Notes: generated by a model from the letters alone, not told the origin. Positions 16,180 to 26,092 are shown, counted from the first letter of the stretch. The stretch: 64,000 nt of DNA from Chloroflexota bacterium (GCA_012719135.1 JAAYAW010000046.1:1-64000), one strand, 5' to 3'. Numbers and translations are program-made.

Positions 16180-18024
16180 ATGTCTGAGGATACGATAGCC
16201 ACCCGCCTGGCCGGGCTTCCGGATAGGCCGGGCGTCTACATCATGAAGGATATCCAGGGCACGGTCATCTATGTAGGCAAGGCCGTCGTCCTCCGCAACC
16301 GGGTGCGCTCCTACTTTCACGCGTCCGCCAATCATACGCCCAAGACAGAGCTGCTCGTCTCAGAGATTGCCGACCTGGAGTGGATCGTCACTGACTCGGA
16401 ACTCGAGGCGCTGATCCTGGAGAGCGAGCTCATCAAGCGGCACCGGCCACGGTACAACGTCCGGCTCAAGGACGACAAGCGCTACCCGTACATCAAGATC
16501 AGCCTTCACGAGGACTTTCCGCGGATCTTTATCGTGCGTTCCCCGCAGCGCGATGGTGCCCGCTACTTTGGCCCCTTCACCTCCTCACAGGCCGTCCACC
16601 AGACTCTGGATGCCCTGCGCCGGCTGTTCCCGTACCGAACCTGCAACCGGGACATCAATGGGGAGGACGCGCGGCCCTGCCTCTACTATCACATCAAGAG
16701 ATGCACAGGCCCCTGCATCGGCGCCATCGACAGAGCCGGATACCGGGAGGACATCGATCGGGCGATCCTCTTTCTGGAGGGTCGATCCGAGGCCGTGGTG
16801 GAGGGGATGGGCCGTCAGATGGGTGAGGCGGCCCAGGCGCTCGACTTTGAGCGCGCGGCCACCCTGCGAGATCAGATCGCCGCGATCAACACGATCATCG
16901 AGCGGCAGCGCATCGTCTCGGAGCACCTCCACGATCACGATATCGTCGCCTTTGCACGGGATAACGGCCAGGCCTGCGTGCAGGTGTTCTTTATCAGAGA
17001 CGGCAAGCTGATCGGGCGCGAGTACTTTGTGCTCACGGGGGCCCAGGGCGAAGACGAATCCGAAGTCATGGGGTCCTTCATCAAGCAGTTCTACAGTGAA
17101 GCGACCCAGATCCCCCCGGAGATTCTCCTTCAGAACGATCTCGACGAGTTCGCCGTCATCTCCTCATGGTTGAGCCAACGCCGCGGGAACCGCGTGACGA
17201 TGCGCGTGCCCAAGCGCGGTGAGAAGAAAGCCATAGTGGAGATGGCCCGCGAGAACGCGGTCGAGACGCTCAAGCGACTCCGGGACGAGTGGAACGCGGA
17301 TACGCACCGGCACACCGAAGCCCTGAGCGAGCTTCAGGAGGCGCTGCAACTCGCCGCGCCACCGTCCCGCATCGAGTGCTATGACATCTCTACGCTTCAG
17401 GGACGTTTCACCGTGGGCAGCATGGTGGTGTTTGAGCAGGGGGCGCCCAGCAAGCAGGACTATCGGCACTTTCGCATCAAGAGCGTTACCGGGCAAGACG
17501 ACTTTGCATCCATGGCCGAGATGCTGGGCCGGCGCTTTTCCAGAGCCCGCTCCTCCCAGGAAGAACGAGCCGTGGAGGGCAAGCCCGATCGCTGGGCCAT
17601 CATGCCGGACCTGGTAATCTTGGATGGTGGCAAAGGCCAGCTGGGCGCCGTCCACGAGGTGATGGAGTCGCTTGGGCTGGATCACATCCCCACCGTTGGC
17701 CTGGCAAAGCAGGAGGAGGAGATATTCCTCCCCGGCCGGCCCGAGTCGCTCCGCCTCCCGGCCGGTTCCGAGGCGCTGTTCCTGGTACAGCGCATCCGGG
17801 ATGAGGCGCACCGCTTTGCCGTGACCTATCATCGCAAGCTTCGCGACAAGGATAGCACCCGCTCACTGCTGGATGACATTCCTGGCATCGGCCCCAAGAG
17901 AAGGCAGGCCTTGCTGAAGACCTTCGGATCGCTGGATCGCATCCGGAACGCCAGCGTGGAGGATCTGGTCGCCGTGCCCGGCATGAACCGGGCGGCGGCA
18001 GAAAAGCTCGTCGAGTACCTCTAG
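16180..18024 (+). CDS. uvrC: Excinuclease ABC subunit C
   Basis: 614 residues, normal length. GIY-YIG nuclease domain at about 12-95 (PGVYIMKD and VIYVGKA), the Cys cluster around 150-175, a UVR domain near 200-235, the C-terminal RNase-H-like nuclease starting at IECYDIS (about residue 400) with PDLVILDGGKGQL, and two helix-hairpin-helix motifs at the end (DIPGIGPKRRQALL, VPGMNRAAAEKL). It makes both incisions in nucleotide excision repair with UvrA and UvrB, which are not in the window. Has its own promoter, close to a LexA-like box. Confidence 0.96.
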   Translation: MSEDTIATRLAGLPDRPGVYIMKDIQGTVIYVGKAVVLRNRVRSYFHASANHTPKTELLVSEIADLEWIVTDSELEALILESELIKRHRPRYNVRLKDDKRYPYIKISLHEDFPRIFIVRSPQRDGARYFGPFTSSQAVHQTLDALRRLFPYRTCNRDINGEDARPCLYYHIKRCTGPCIGAIDRAGYREDIDRAILFLEGRSEAVVEGMGRQMGEAAQALDFERAATLRDQIAAINTIIERQRIVSEHLHDHDIVAFARDNGQACVQVFFIRDGKLIGREYFVLTGAQGEDESEVMGSFIKQFYSEATQIPPEILLQNDLDEFAVISSWLSQRRGNRVTMRVPKRGEKKAIVEMARENAVETLKRLRDEWNADTHRHTEALSELQEALQLAAPPSRIECYDISTLQGRFTVGSMVVFEQGAPSKQDYRHFRIKSVTGQDDFASMAEMLGRRFSRARSSQEERAVEGKPDRWAIMPDLVILDGGKGQLGAVHEVMESLGLDHIPTVGLAKQEEEIFLPGRPESLRLPAGSEALFLVQRIRDEAHRFAVTYHRKLRDKDSTRSLLDDIPGIGPKRRQALLKTFGSLDRIRNASVEDLVAVPGMNRAAAEKLVEYL

Positions 18025-18097
18025 CGAGCCGGGCCCGCCGCCTCAAGCATTGGCAGGGCAATGCAGGCGTGGGGCCGCGCGGCTGGCGTAGCGCCTT

Positions 18098-18832
18098 CTA
18101 CTCTCGATCCAGTATCCCGGTGATGGTATCGATGCCGGCCTTGCGCGCCTGAGATATCTGGAGTGCGCGTGGAACGTTGTACACGTGCCCGCCCTTGCGG
18201 AAGCGAGCGCCCGTCTGCTTGAACACAAATGGCACACCGGCGCCTACACACTGGTCGCGCAGATCGGTTACCCAGTCATAATCGCAGACGCGCGCGTCCG
18301 GACCGCTCTCTCCGCCCACCATGACGTAAGCCAGCCGATCGTCCAGCCAGGGTGTGATGTCTACGGCCTCGAGCAGCGGCTCACAGATCACAAAGCGACG
18401 CCGAAGCGGAGCATTCATCAAGAAAGGCAGGCGAATGGCGGCCTGCCGCTGGCTCTCGACCGTGGCGCCTATCGCCACGTTGGGATAACCCTCGCCCCAG
18501 TCGGAGGGCAGGCACGTCTGAAGCCTGGACAGGCGCTTGGTGATGATGGAGAAGCCAAGATCCGGACGAGCTCTGATGATCTCCCAGGCCTCATCGCGCC
18601 AGGGATCCGCCTCTTCAAGGAAGAAATCCGAAGTCAGGCAGGTGAAGACGTCCGTATTGGGCCGCAGCGCGTACTCATTGAGGCGGTTGCGGCGCAGCGG
18701 CAGGCGAAAGTCGCCGGTGCGCACCACGTTCTCCGGATCGCGCCCAAAGCGCGCGTCCATGCCAAAGACGTAACAGTGCCCGCACCCTTCAGAGTACTTG
18801 TGGCATCCATGCCACGGATTCCACGTCACCAC
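18098..18832 (-). CDS. DUF5131 (phage Gp37/Gp68-like) protein
   Basis: 244 residues. The N-terminal TWNPWHGCHKYSEGCGHCYV carries a C-x7-C-x2-C pattern that looks like a radical-SAM-type cluster site, and the rest has family motifs (VFTCLTSDFF, SIITKR, IGATVES, VMVGGESGP, FVFKQTG). Members occur in phages and in bacterial chromosomes, without a settled function. The start is uncertain: the frame opens at tandem GTG codons right before TWNPW, while many relatives have about ten further residues. Confidence 0.82.
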   Translation of the reverse strand: MVTWNPWHGCHKYSEGCGHCYVFGMDARFGRDPENVVRTGDFRLPLRRNRLNEYALRPNTDVFTCLTSDFFLEEADPWRDEAWEIIRARPDLGFSIITKRLSRLQTCLPSDWGEGYPNVAIGATVESQRQAAIRLPFLMNAPLRRRFVICEPLLEAVDITPWLDDRLAYVMVGGESGPDARVCDYDWVTDLRDQCVGAGVPFVFKQTGARFRKGGHVYNVPRALQISQARKAGIDTITGILDRE

Positions 18833-18868
18833 GCGATGCCCCCGATCTGAGCCGCGGACGTCGCCGCA

Positions 18869-21259
18869 CTATTCTGCGCTCTCCAACTGCACGACGGTGA
18901 TGCCGTCCCCTCCCTCGGCGAGCTCTCCGGCCCTAAAGGACTTGACCAGGGGATTCGCGCGCAGGGAATCGCGCACGATCTGCTTGAGCACGCCCATCCC
19001 CTTGCCATGGACAATGTGAACCCAAGGCAAGGCAGAGAGGTAGGCCTGTTCCAGATACCGGTCCACCAGCTCGGGCACCTCAGCGGCCCGCATGCCCCGC
19101 AGATGCAGCTCCATGCCGGGCGAGGCCGTCACGGGGCGGCGGATTGTCGCTGCCGGCGTCGCCGCCGCGAGCGAACGCCCTCGGAACTGCAGACGATCAA
19201 GCTCTGTACGCAAGCGAAAGCCTCCCAAACTCACCAAGGCGCTATCGCCCTCGATCTCCTGGAGCACCCCTTCCTGCCCCAGGGATGGCACCCAGACGCG
19301 GTCGCCCACCCGGAGCGCCTCCTCGTCGTCGGGCTCAGGAGCTAAAGGCATACGCTCGGTGCGCACGGGCTCAATCTGCTGCTCCAGGTTGTCAAGAGCC
19401 TTGAGCGCATCTCCCGCCAACCGCTCGTCCGATGCTCCCGCGGCGCGCTGCCGCCAGGCGCGCATTTGGCCACGCATCTGTTCCAGTTCGTCGCGAGCTT
19501 GTTCGCGTGCCTCCTCAAGGACGAGACGCCTGGCTTCCTCTATCTGAGAAAGCCTAAAGCGCAACTCCTGCTCCATCTCCTGAGCCTTCCGGTTGGCCGC
19601 TTCAGCCTCGGAGAGCTCCTGCTTGGCAGCATCGGCGGCCGCCTTTACGTTGGCCAGCAACACATCCGCACCGGCATCCTCCGCCGAGACGAGACCTCTG
19701 GCCATCTGCAGTATCCCATCGGGCAGGCCAAGCCGCTCCGCAATCGCAAAGGCATTGCTGCGGCCCGGCAGCCCGATACTCAGCCGGAACGTCGGCGAGA
19801 GCGTCTGCACATCGAACTCTACGCTGGCGTTCTCCACCAGCGGCGTGCTAAAGGCGTACACCTTGAGCTGAGAATAGTGCGATGAACAGAACGTGAGCGA
19901 GCCGCGTTTCACCAGAGTGCTGATCAGGGCCTGCGCCAGAGCCGCGCCCTCCACGGGGTCCGTGCCAGCGCCGATCTCATCCAGCAGCACGAGCGACCGC
20001 TCATCCGCCTGCCGCAGGACGTCAACGATCCGCGTCAGATGTGACGAGAAGGTGGAAAGGCTCTGCTCGATCGACTGCTCGTCGCCGATATCGGCATAGA
20101 TCCCCGAAAACACGGGCAACCTGGCCCCCTCCCCGGCCGGGATATGCAGGCCGGCCTGGTGCATGGCGGCCAGAAGGCCGACGGTCTTGAGAGACACCGT
20201 CTTCCCTCCGGTGTTGGGGCCCGTGATCACCAGCGCGGTGCTGTTCGCCCCCAGGTACACATCGATCGGCACCACCCGCGCCGGATCCAGCAGGGGATGG
20301 CGGGCGCGAGGCAGATAGAAGGGATGCTGCCAGCGATCGACCGCGTCGGCGGCCGGGCGGGTCGGCCACTGGTCCAGCGTCAGCTCCGCGGCGACGCCAT
20401 TCTGGGCATAGCTGTAGTGCGCCTTGGCCAGCGCCAGATCGATCTCGGCCAGCAGGCGCACATTGTTGATCACGTTATCGGCCTCATCGCCCACCAGCGC
20501 GCTCAACTGGCGCAGGATCCGCGCCATCTCGTGCCGCTCGGCAATGATCAACTCCTGCCACTGGTTGTTCAGCTCCACTGTGGCGAGCGGCTCGATAAAG
20601 AGCGTTTGCCCGCTGGAGGACTGATCCTGCACCAAGCCAGGAATCCGGCCGCGGTGTTCGACCTTGAGCGGGATGACGTAGCGCCCGTTGCGCTCTGTTA
20701 CGATCGGCTCCTGCAGGTACTTGGCCGTATCCGGGCTGCTCACAAGGCGACGCAGACGTTCCAGAAGCCGTTCCTTGGAGGTATAGATCTCCCGCCGGAT
20801 GCGCGCGAGCTCAGGGCTGGCCGTGTCCCGCACCAGGCCGTCTTCATCGAGGCAACGCTGGATCTCCTCGATGACGTGCGAGAGGGGCCTGATCTCACCG
20901 GCCCTGGCGGCCAGCAGGGGATACTCCTGCGCCAGCGGGCTCAAGTTTCGGTAGATCTCGCGCGCGCTGGCCAGGGTCACGCCGATAGCAAGGAGGTCCT
21001 CGGATCCAAGTGAGGAATCCAGCGCGGCGCGCCGGGCCGCGGCTCGCACGTCACGTGCGCCGCCCACCGAGCTCTCCACACGGGTCGAAAGCAGCCGCTT
21101 GGCTTCTGTCGTCTCGGCGAGCCGCATCCGGACGACCTCCGGATCGGTGGCCGGCCGCAACCCCAGGACCAGCTCGCGACTGGCCGAAAAGGCCGCATAC
21201 TCGGCGAGTTGCTGAAGGATCTTGGGATATTCGAGCGTGGCGAGATAGTGGGCATCCAT
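18869..21259 (-). CDS. mutS2: Endonuclease MutS2
   Basis: 796 residues. MutS core and clamp regions are followed by the ABC-type ATPase (Walker A GPNTGGKTVSLK, Walker B LVLLDEIGAGTDP, FCSSHYSQLK), a long coiled coil (about 515-630) and a C-terminal Smr nuclease domain with LHLRGMR and HGKGMGVLK. MutS2 acts on recombination intermediates and, in some bacteria, rescues collided ribosomes. ATG 21259 is preferred over an upstream start at 21493 because the family begins at MDAHYLATLEYPKI and the promoter lies in between. Confidence 0.94.
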   Translation of the reverse strand: MDAHYLATLEYPKILQQLAEYAAFSASRELVLGLRPATDPEVVRMRLAETTEAKRLLSTRVESSVGGARDVRAAARRAALDSSLGSEDLLAIGVTLASAREIYRNLSPLAQEYPLLAARAGEIRPLSHVIEEIQRCLDEDGLVRDTASPELARIRREIYTSKERLLERLRRLVSSPDTAKYLQEPIVTERNGRYVIPLKVEHRGRIPGLVQDQSSSGQTLFIEPLATVELNNQWQELIIAERHEMARILRQLSALVGDEADNVINNVRLLAEIDLALAKAHYSYAQNGVAAELTLDQWPTRPAADAVDRWQHPFYLPRARHPLLDPARVVPIDVYLGANSTALVITGPNTGGKTVSLKTVGLLAAMHQAGLHIPAGEGARLPVFSGIYADIGDEQSIEQSLSTFSSHLTRIVDVLRQADERSLVLLDEIGAGTDPVEGAALAQALISTLVKRGSLTFCSSHYSQLKVYAFSTPLVENASVEFDVQTLSPTFRLSIGLPGRSNAFAIAERLGLPDGILQMARGLVSAEDAGADVLLANVKAAADAAKQELSEAEAANRKAQEMEQELRFRLSQIEEARRLVLEEAREQARDELEQMRGQMRAWRQRAAGASDERLAGDALKALDNLEQQIEPVRTERMPLAPEPDDEEALRVGDRVWVPSLGQEGVLQEIEGDSALVSLGGFRLRTELDRLQFRGRSLAAATPAATIRRPVTASPGMELHLRGMRAAEVPELVDRYLEQAYLSALPWVHIVHGKGMGVLKQIVRDSLRANPLVKSFRAGELAEGGDGITVVQLESAE

Positions 21260-21305
21260 GCCGGGGCACCGTTCCTTGCTGCATGACCGAAATGCACGGG
21301 AGGCG

Positions 21306-21334
21306 AGTATAGACTCGTTATTGGGGCATGTCAA
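21306..21334 (-). promoter_or_regulatory. Promoter of mutS2
   Basis: On the - strand: TTGACA (21334-21329), 17-bp spacer, TATACT (21311-21306), about 47 bp before the start codon. Near-consensus. Confidence 0.75.
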
Positions 21335-21363
21335 AGCCGCTGGCGACCAGCCTGTGCCTTGCC

Positions 21364-21369
21364 TATAAT
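21364..21369 (+). promoter_or_regulatory. -10 element of the DUF89 gene
   Basis: TATAAT at 21364-21369, 27 bp before the ATG at 21396; the -35 region (TGGCGA) is poor. Divergent from the mutS2 promoter. Confidence 0.5.
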
Positions 21370-21395
21370 GCATCCAGCACAGATGGAGGAACAGG

Positions 21396-22571
21396 ATGCT
21401 ACCAGCCCCACTGATGGTTTCGACTCCGGGATCCTTTGCCGAGCACACGCTCGCCGTCCGTAAGCCAGGGATCATCAAGAAGGTGATCGACACGCAGCAC
21501 TATGCACCGGAGATCGTCGCCGCGCTGGAGAGCTTTGCGGAAGAAGTCCGCTCGGGCGTCGCCGGTCCACTGAAAGAGGCCACGCCGGACCGCCGCCCGT
21601 GGAATCACGCGCTGGCCCCATGGGAAGGCCGGCGATGGATGGAACTGCCCTGGTTCCTGGCCGAAACGTACTTTTACCGGCGCCTGCTGGAGGCCGTCCG
21701 CTACTTTCATCCGGGACCGACCTTTCTCCTGGATCCCTTTGATCCCCAGAAGCGCGAGTCGCTCGGCGAGGGACTGGAAGCCACGGCGCGCTTTTTCGAC
21801 CGACTGCCCGAGCAAGCCGAACTGCAGGCGAAGTTCATGGTGGCGGCGCGTCGCAGCCTCTGGGGAAACCGGGCCGATCTCTCCAATATCACGGTCAGTG
21901 CATCGAGCGAAACCGATAGCGACGAACAGCATCGCATTCTGATCGACCATCGCATGACGATCTGGGATCTACTCGCGGCGGGAAAGGTCCGCCGGCTGGA
22001 CTTTGTGGCGGACAACTCCGGACCGGAAATCCTCGCGGATATGGGCCTGATCGGGCTGCTGCTCGGTCACAACCTGGTCCGTGAGGTGCATCTCCACCTC
22101 AAGCCACAGCCCTTTTTCGTATCGGACACCATGCCCAAGGACTTTCGGCTGGCACGGAGGGCCCTGGAGGCGCTGGATGCGCCTCGGCCACACGCCCTGG
22201 GCGCTCTGCTCCGCGAGGCGGGGAGAGCGGGCCGGCTCACGCTCCACGCACATCCTTTCTGGTCCACCAGTGGGCATCTCACAAACCTTCCCGAGGATCT
22301 GGAGAGTGATCTTGCTCGCGCGGATCTCATCATGCTCAAGGGCGATGTGAACTACCGCCGCCTGCTGGAGGATCGTGATTGGCCCCCCACGACCGACTTG
22401 GCCAGCGTAACCCAGTACATGCCGGCGCCGTTTGTGACGCTTCGCACGCTCAAGGCAGAGCTGATCGTGGGTATGCGTGAAGGCCAGGCCGAGGCGCTCC
22501 GCGCCGAGGACCCGGACTGGCTGGTGAATGGCGAGCGGGGCCTCATCCAGTACGTTGCGGTGGACCGGTGA
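21396..22571 (+). CDS. DUF89/ARMT1-like damage-control phosphatase
   Basis: 391 residues. The DUF89 metal and substrate motifs are visible: FVADNSGPE at about 206-214, LKGDVNYRRL at about 316-325 and a following RTLKAELIVG. The family removes phosphate from damaged sugar phosphates with Mn, Co or Ni. The N-terminal part (HYAPEIVAALESFAEEV and WFLAETYFYRRLLEAVRYF) matches the ARMT1-type helical subdomain. Starts behind GGAGGAACAGG. Divergent from mutS2 and followed by a hairpin. Confidence 0.85.
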   Translation: MLPAPLMVSTPGSFAEHTLAVRKPGIIKKVIDTQHYAPEIVAALESFAEEVRSGVAGPLKEATPDRRPWNHALAPWEGRRWMELPWFLAETYFYRRLLEAVRYFHPGPTFLLDPFDPQKRESLGEGLEATARFFDRLPEQAELQAKFMVAARRSLWGNRADLSNITVSASSETDSDEQHRILIDHRMTIWDLLAAGKVRRLDFVADNSGPEILADMGLIGLLLGHNLVREVHLHLKPQPFFVSDTMPKDFRLARRALEALDAPRPHALGALLREAGRAGRLTLHAHPFWSTSGHLTNLPEDLESDLARADLIMLKGDVNYRRLLEDRDWPPTTDLASVTQYMPAPFVTLRTLKAELIVGMREGQAEALRAEDPDWLVNGERGLIQYVAVDR

Positions 22572-22668
22572 TCGACCGGCGCTGAGTACGAGGCGCATGG
22601 GGTTAACACAAGCCCAGTCCTGGGCACGGGCTGGGAGCGCGCTATACCGTTCCCGGACGCTCGCTTAA

Positions 22669-22699
22669 CGCTGAGGCAGGCCTGTGGCTTGCCTCAGCG
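22669..22699. terminator. Bidirectional hairpin between convergent genes
   Basis: CGCTGAGGCA (22669-22678) pairs exactly with TGCCTCAGCG (22690-22699), with three more weaker pairs inside. It lies between the DUF89 gene (+) and the sugar isomerase (-). No U tract. Confidence 0.55.
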
Positions 22700-22749
22700 C
22701 CAGTATGCCGCCCTCGCCAGAGTTCGCCTGCCCGTGCCCGCCAGTACGC

Positions 22750-23511
22750 CTACGCGGCCGCCCAGCGCGCCAACACGGCGCGAACGCGCGCAACCTGCAC
22801 GGCTACCTCGGCGTACTCGTCGCTCCCGCTGTGGTGTTCTACCCCCCAATAGCCGTCGTACCCCGCATCGCGCAGCATCCCCATGCTGGCCTCCAGAGGG
22901 CCTTCGGTGATCTGCCAGGACAGGTGCGTATGCATCGCCCAGGGAGCCATCTCACGATCGCCGGGATCGCCGCGGAAGTGCAACAGCACGCCAAAGGCTG
23001 GATGGTCCACCGCGCGGCAGATGGCCACCATGTTCTCTGGCAAGACCTCAGGTCCCCAGTGGTTCTCGGGGCCCACGCGGTACCCGCCCGCCTGCGCACG
23101 AGCAGCGTATTCCCGATATCGGGACACGATCAGGTCCATCTGCTCGCTGCTAAAGGCCCGCGCATCGTGCGCGCCACCGGCATCGATGCGAACCGTGCGC
23201 GCCCCCAGAAGCTCTGCGGCCTCCAGGTGCGCCAGCGCATTCCGGTGGTTGGCCTCTCGCCTGTCCGCATCGTCCTCCCAGATATGGGCGTCATCCACGC
23301 AGAGGTTCGCCAGCACCAGCCCTCGCTCGTCCAGAGCGCGCCTGATCTTGAGCACATAATCGCGCTCGGTGGTCGGCAGCATCCCATTCCAGATATCGGC
23401 CTGAGCGCCGTAACGGAAGCGAACGCTCTCCAGATAGCCAAACACGTCCATGACGCCATGCCGTAGCAGACCGTGAAAGGCGTACGAGGCAACGGATACC
23501 CTATCGTCCAT
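22750..23511 (-). CDS. Sugar phosphate isomerase/epimerase-like TIM-barrel protein
   Basis: 253 residues of the xylose-isomerase-like TIM barrel (AP_endonuc_2) family. Likely metal-site residues occur at strand ends: a Glu/His pair in GPENHWG, HTHLSW and a Glu-His pair in WGVEHH near the C terminus. Substrate unknown. It is third in a - strand run after two Gfo/Idh oxidoreductases, the usual make-up of a sugar or inositol catabolic unit. A GGGAGGGATGAG site precedes the ATG. Confidence 0.82.
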   Translation of the reverse strand: MDDRVSVASYAFHGLLRHGVMDVFGYLESVRFRYGAQADIWNGMLPTTERDYVLKIRRALDERGLVLANLCVDDAHIWEDDADRREANHRNALAHLEAAELLGARTVRIDAGGAHDARAFSSEQMDLIVSRYREYAARAQAGGYRVGPENHWGPEVLPENMVAICRAVDHPAFGVLLHFRGDPGDREMAPWAMHTHLSWQITEGPLEASMGMLRDAGYDGYWGVEHHSGSDEYAEVAVQVARVRAVLARWAAA

Positions 23512-23653
23512 CTCATCCCTCCCCTTCCCAGGGACCGTAGTGCATAAAGCGGTCAGTGAGGCGATCCTCTCTCTCCTCTGCGCTGGGACCCGGCCAAGAG
23601 CCAGAGAGGGCCAGCGAGGCCGCGCACAGAGGCACGGCCATCCGCCGCGACGT

Positions 23654-24754
23654 TCATCGATCCAGCCACACTTCTCTTCCGAGCGCCGCCGAGCGGTAGA
23701 GCCCCTCCAGAGCGCGGATCACATTGAGCACCTCCCCTCGCTGGACGAGGAGTTCGTCCTCGCCGCGGATCGCCCGAAGCATGTGAGCGGCCTGGCGCAT
23801 ATGTCCGATGACAAAGGGCTCGTCAGCGCCGGGAATGATGGGCAGCGTATCCGCCTGATAGGGACCAAGGGTTCCGGTCAGCCGCACTGGGTTCAGAGCC
23901 AGACCCGCCCTGGTGCCCAAGATGTACGTGCTGCCGGTTCCATCGGGAATGTTGGCCGCCCAGGAGGCCCGCAGCGTGATGGTGGTGCCGTTCTCCAGCC
24001 GCAGAAAACCCACCCCGAGATCCTCGACATCGAACTCGCGGTAGTCATAGCGACGGGGCTCCGACACGCCTTCCGGGGCGCCGCTATCCGCCTGGGACTT
24101 GCGCAGGCCCTCGTCCTGGGTGGCGATACGGGCATAGGTAGCTCCGCTGACGGACACCACGCGGGGGCTTCCGATAAGCCAGAGCACGGTATCCAGCGCA
24201 TGCACGCCGATGTCCAGCACCGGCCCGCCCCCGGAGTGCTCCCGAATGTGAAAGAGGCCCCATTCCGGCACGCCGCGACGCCGCATCGCCCCAGCCTCGG
24301 CGTAGTATGTATCCCCGAGATAGCCCGCCTCCACCAGGGCCTTTGCCGCCTGGTTATCTGTTCGAAAACGCAGGCACTGGCCCACAAGCAGCACCCGACT
24401 GGCCTGCTCGGCGGCATCGTACATCTCCGCAGCATCCTGATAGGAGGTCGCCACGGGCTTTTCGCACAGAACGTGCGCCCCGGCGCGAAGCGCAGCCAGC
24501 GTCCAAGGCTTGTGATAGCTGTTTGGAGCACAGACGGAGACGATATCCAGATCCTGGGTATCCAACATACGCTGAGGATCGTCGGTCCAGTAGGCAATGC
24601 CATGCGCATCGGCCGTGTGGCGGGCATGCCCGCCATCGATATCCGCTGCAGCAACGATCTCTACGTCATCAGGGAGGTTTCGCCACGCCGGCACATGCGC
24701 GATGTTGCAGATCATGCCGGTGCCGATGAGGCCTACACGCATTCTATGGCGCAT
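23654..24754 (-). CDS. Gfo/Idh/MocA-family oxidoreductase
   Basis: 366 residues. N-terminal Rossmann fold with GLIGTGMICNIAHVP, the EKP motif (LCEKPVATSY) at about 97 and the C-terminal alpha/beta substrate domain with DIGVHALDTVLWLIG. These NAD(P)-dependent enzymes oxidise or reduce sugars and cyclitols. Start at 24754 has TAGGAG in place; a second Met four codons later (MRVGLIG) is possible. It is between another Gfo/Idh gene and the TIM-barrel isomerase, so the three probably process one substrate. Confidence 0.88.
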   Translation of the reverse strand: MRHRMRVGLIGTGMICNIAHVPAWRNLPDDVEIVAAADIDGGHARHTADAHGIAYWTDDPQRMLDTQDLDIVSVCAPNSYHKPWTLAALRAGAHVLCEKPVATSYQDAAEMYDAAEQASRVLLVGQCLRFRTDNQAAKALVEAGYLGDTYYAEAGAMRRRGVPEWGLFHIREHSGGGPVLDIGVHALDTVLWLIGSPRVVSVSGATYARIATQDEGLRKSQADSGAPEGVSEPRRYDYREFDVEDLGVGFLRLENGTTITLRASWAANIPDGTGSTYILGTRAGLALNPVRLTGTLGPYQADTLPIIPGADEPFVIGHMRQAAHMLRAIRGEDELLVQRGEVLNVIRALEGLYRSAALGREVWLDR

Positions 24755-24797
24755 CCTGCGCTCCTATCTCTGGTTCGACCATGAGGGTATGGCGCGG

Positions 24798-25904
24798 TCA
24801 CTTTTCCCGGCCGATCCCCTGCTCCGCATGAGCAATCTCGTCCACCGTGACCTCTCTCCCTAGCCGCTGTGAGAGATAAACGCCCTCGGTAATCAGCGCC
24901 GTGTTGAGCGCGATCCGGGCGGTATCTAGGAGGGGCACCTTGCCCTGTAGAGCGGCCACCCAATGACGCTGTGACTCGCCATAGTACGTCTGCTCTGGAT
25001 CACACTGCTCCCACCGCCAGATGCCCTGTTCAAGATCAAACGTGCCGTCCATCTCGAGATCCGCCAGGGTGGTGTAGTAGGTCAGAGGCCTGAGCCGAAG
25101 GCCGCCCCGCGATCCTGAGATCTGGTCCAGGTCCGGGTCCTCTGCCTGGATGGCCCAGGCCTCCTCCATCATAAAGCTGATTTCCCCCTCCAGCCGGACA
25201 AGGGCCATGCCCAGTTCCTCGACGTTATAGTGGCCACTTTCCCGGCGATCAGCATACATGTTCTCCAGTTGTTGGAACGTAGCGCCCGAGACGCTGAGCG
25301 GCGCGGGGTTTCCCAGCAGATGGAGTATCAGTGAGATGTGATACACAGCCATATCGAGCATCGCACCGCCTCCGGAAGTGCCCGTGTTCACAAAGGCGGC
25401 GCTCCCATAGCCGTCCACGTACGGGCGCCCACGCCGCCGATAGTGGATGGACTTGGCGAGGTAGACGCGACCAAGGTGCCCCTCGGCTATGATCCGGCGA
25501 GCCGCTCTGGCCTCTGGAGAGTAGAGGGTGCCCAGCTGTATGTGCAGCTTCCTGCCCGCTCGCATCGCGGCCTCGTACATCGCGAGCGCGTCCCGATACG
25601 TCCAGGACATCGGCTTTTCGCAGTAGCAATGCTTCCCAGCCTGGAGCACCGCTTCTGCGACGGGGCGGTGGAAGCGATTGTGCAGGCAGACGTCTACCGC
25701 ATGGAGGTCATCACGCTCCAACATCAGGCCGTAATCGCTGTAGACGTTGGGCACACCAAACCGAGCGGCGAGCGAGGTCGCGGCATCCTGGCGCAGATCA
25801 CAGATGGCGACGACCTCAGCCTCTGGAATGGCGGCATACCGCTCCAGATGCCGTGTGCCGATCTGTCCGGTTCCGATCACACCGATTCTGACCTTGTCGT
25901 TCAT
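24798..25904 (-). CDS. Gfo/Idh/MocA-family oxidoreductase
   Basis: 368 residues, first gene of the - strand sugar unit. Rossmann motif GVIGTGQIGTRHLERY, EKP motif (YCEKPMSW) at about 96 and DMAVYHISLILHLLG in the substrate domain. It is clearly diverged from its downstream neighbour, so the pair is more likely two steps of a pathway than a recent duplication. The AAGGAGCG site and the promoter 36 nt before the leader fit ATG 25904. Substrate unknown. Confidence 0.88.
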   Translation of the reverse strand: MNDKVRIGVIGTGQIGTRHLERYAAIPEAEVVAICDLRQDAATSLAARFGVPNVYSDYGLMLERDDLHAVDVCLHNRFHRPVAEAVLQAGKHCYCEKPMSWTYRDALAMYEAAMRAGRKLHIQLGTLYSPEARAARRIIAEGHLGRVYLAKSIHYRRRGRPYVDGYGSAAFVNTGTSGGGAMLDMAVYHISLILHLLGNPAPLSVSGATFQQLENMYADRRESGHYNVEELGMALVRLEGEISFMMEEAWAIQAEDPDLDQISGSRGGLRLRPLTYYTTLADLEMDGTFDLEQGIWRWEQCDPEQTYYGESQRHWVAALQGKVPLLDTARIALNTALITEGVYLSQRLGREVTVDEIAHAEQGIGREK

Positions 25905-25946
25905 GGAAGACGCTCCTTAGCGTAGGCCAGCCTCACACTGGCACCG

Positions 25947-25976
25947 ATTCTATCGGCACGTTGACGCGGCGGTCAA
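25947..25976 (-). promoter_or_regulatory. Promoter of the Gfo/Idh-isomerase unit
   Basis: On the - strand: TTGACC (25976-25971), 18-bp spacer, TAGAAT (25952-25947). The -35 overlaps an inverted repeat TTGAC-N6-GTCAA (25961-25976). Confidence 0.65.
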
Positions 25977-26002
25977 GGGCGTAAGCCCGGGTGCGGGGCG
26001 AT

Positions 26003-26031
26003 TTGCTTGCGTTCTGCCCCGCCGCTACAAT
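26003..26031 (+). promoter_or_regulatory. Promoter of the pst operon
   Basis: TTGCTT (26003-26008), 17-bp spacer, TACAAT (26026-26031). The weak -35 would fit an activated promoter, but no Pho box of the known types was recognised. Confidence 0.5.
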
Positions 26032-26092
26032 CGTCTATGGATGGACCTCAGGCACCGCCGGCCGCCATGCCCGTGATCACGGGAGAATACAC

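Noticed and set aside
20144-21013. 289-codon open frame on the + strand
   Set aside because: Antisense to mutS2, which has complete ATPase and Smr motifs.
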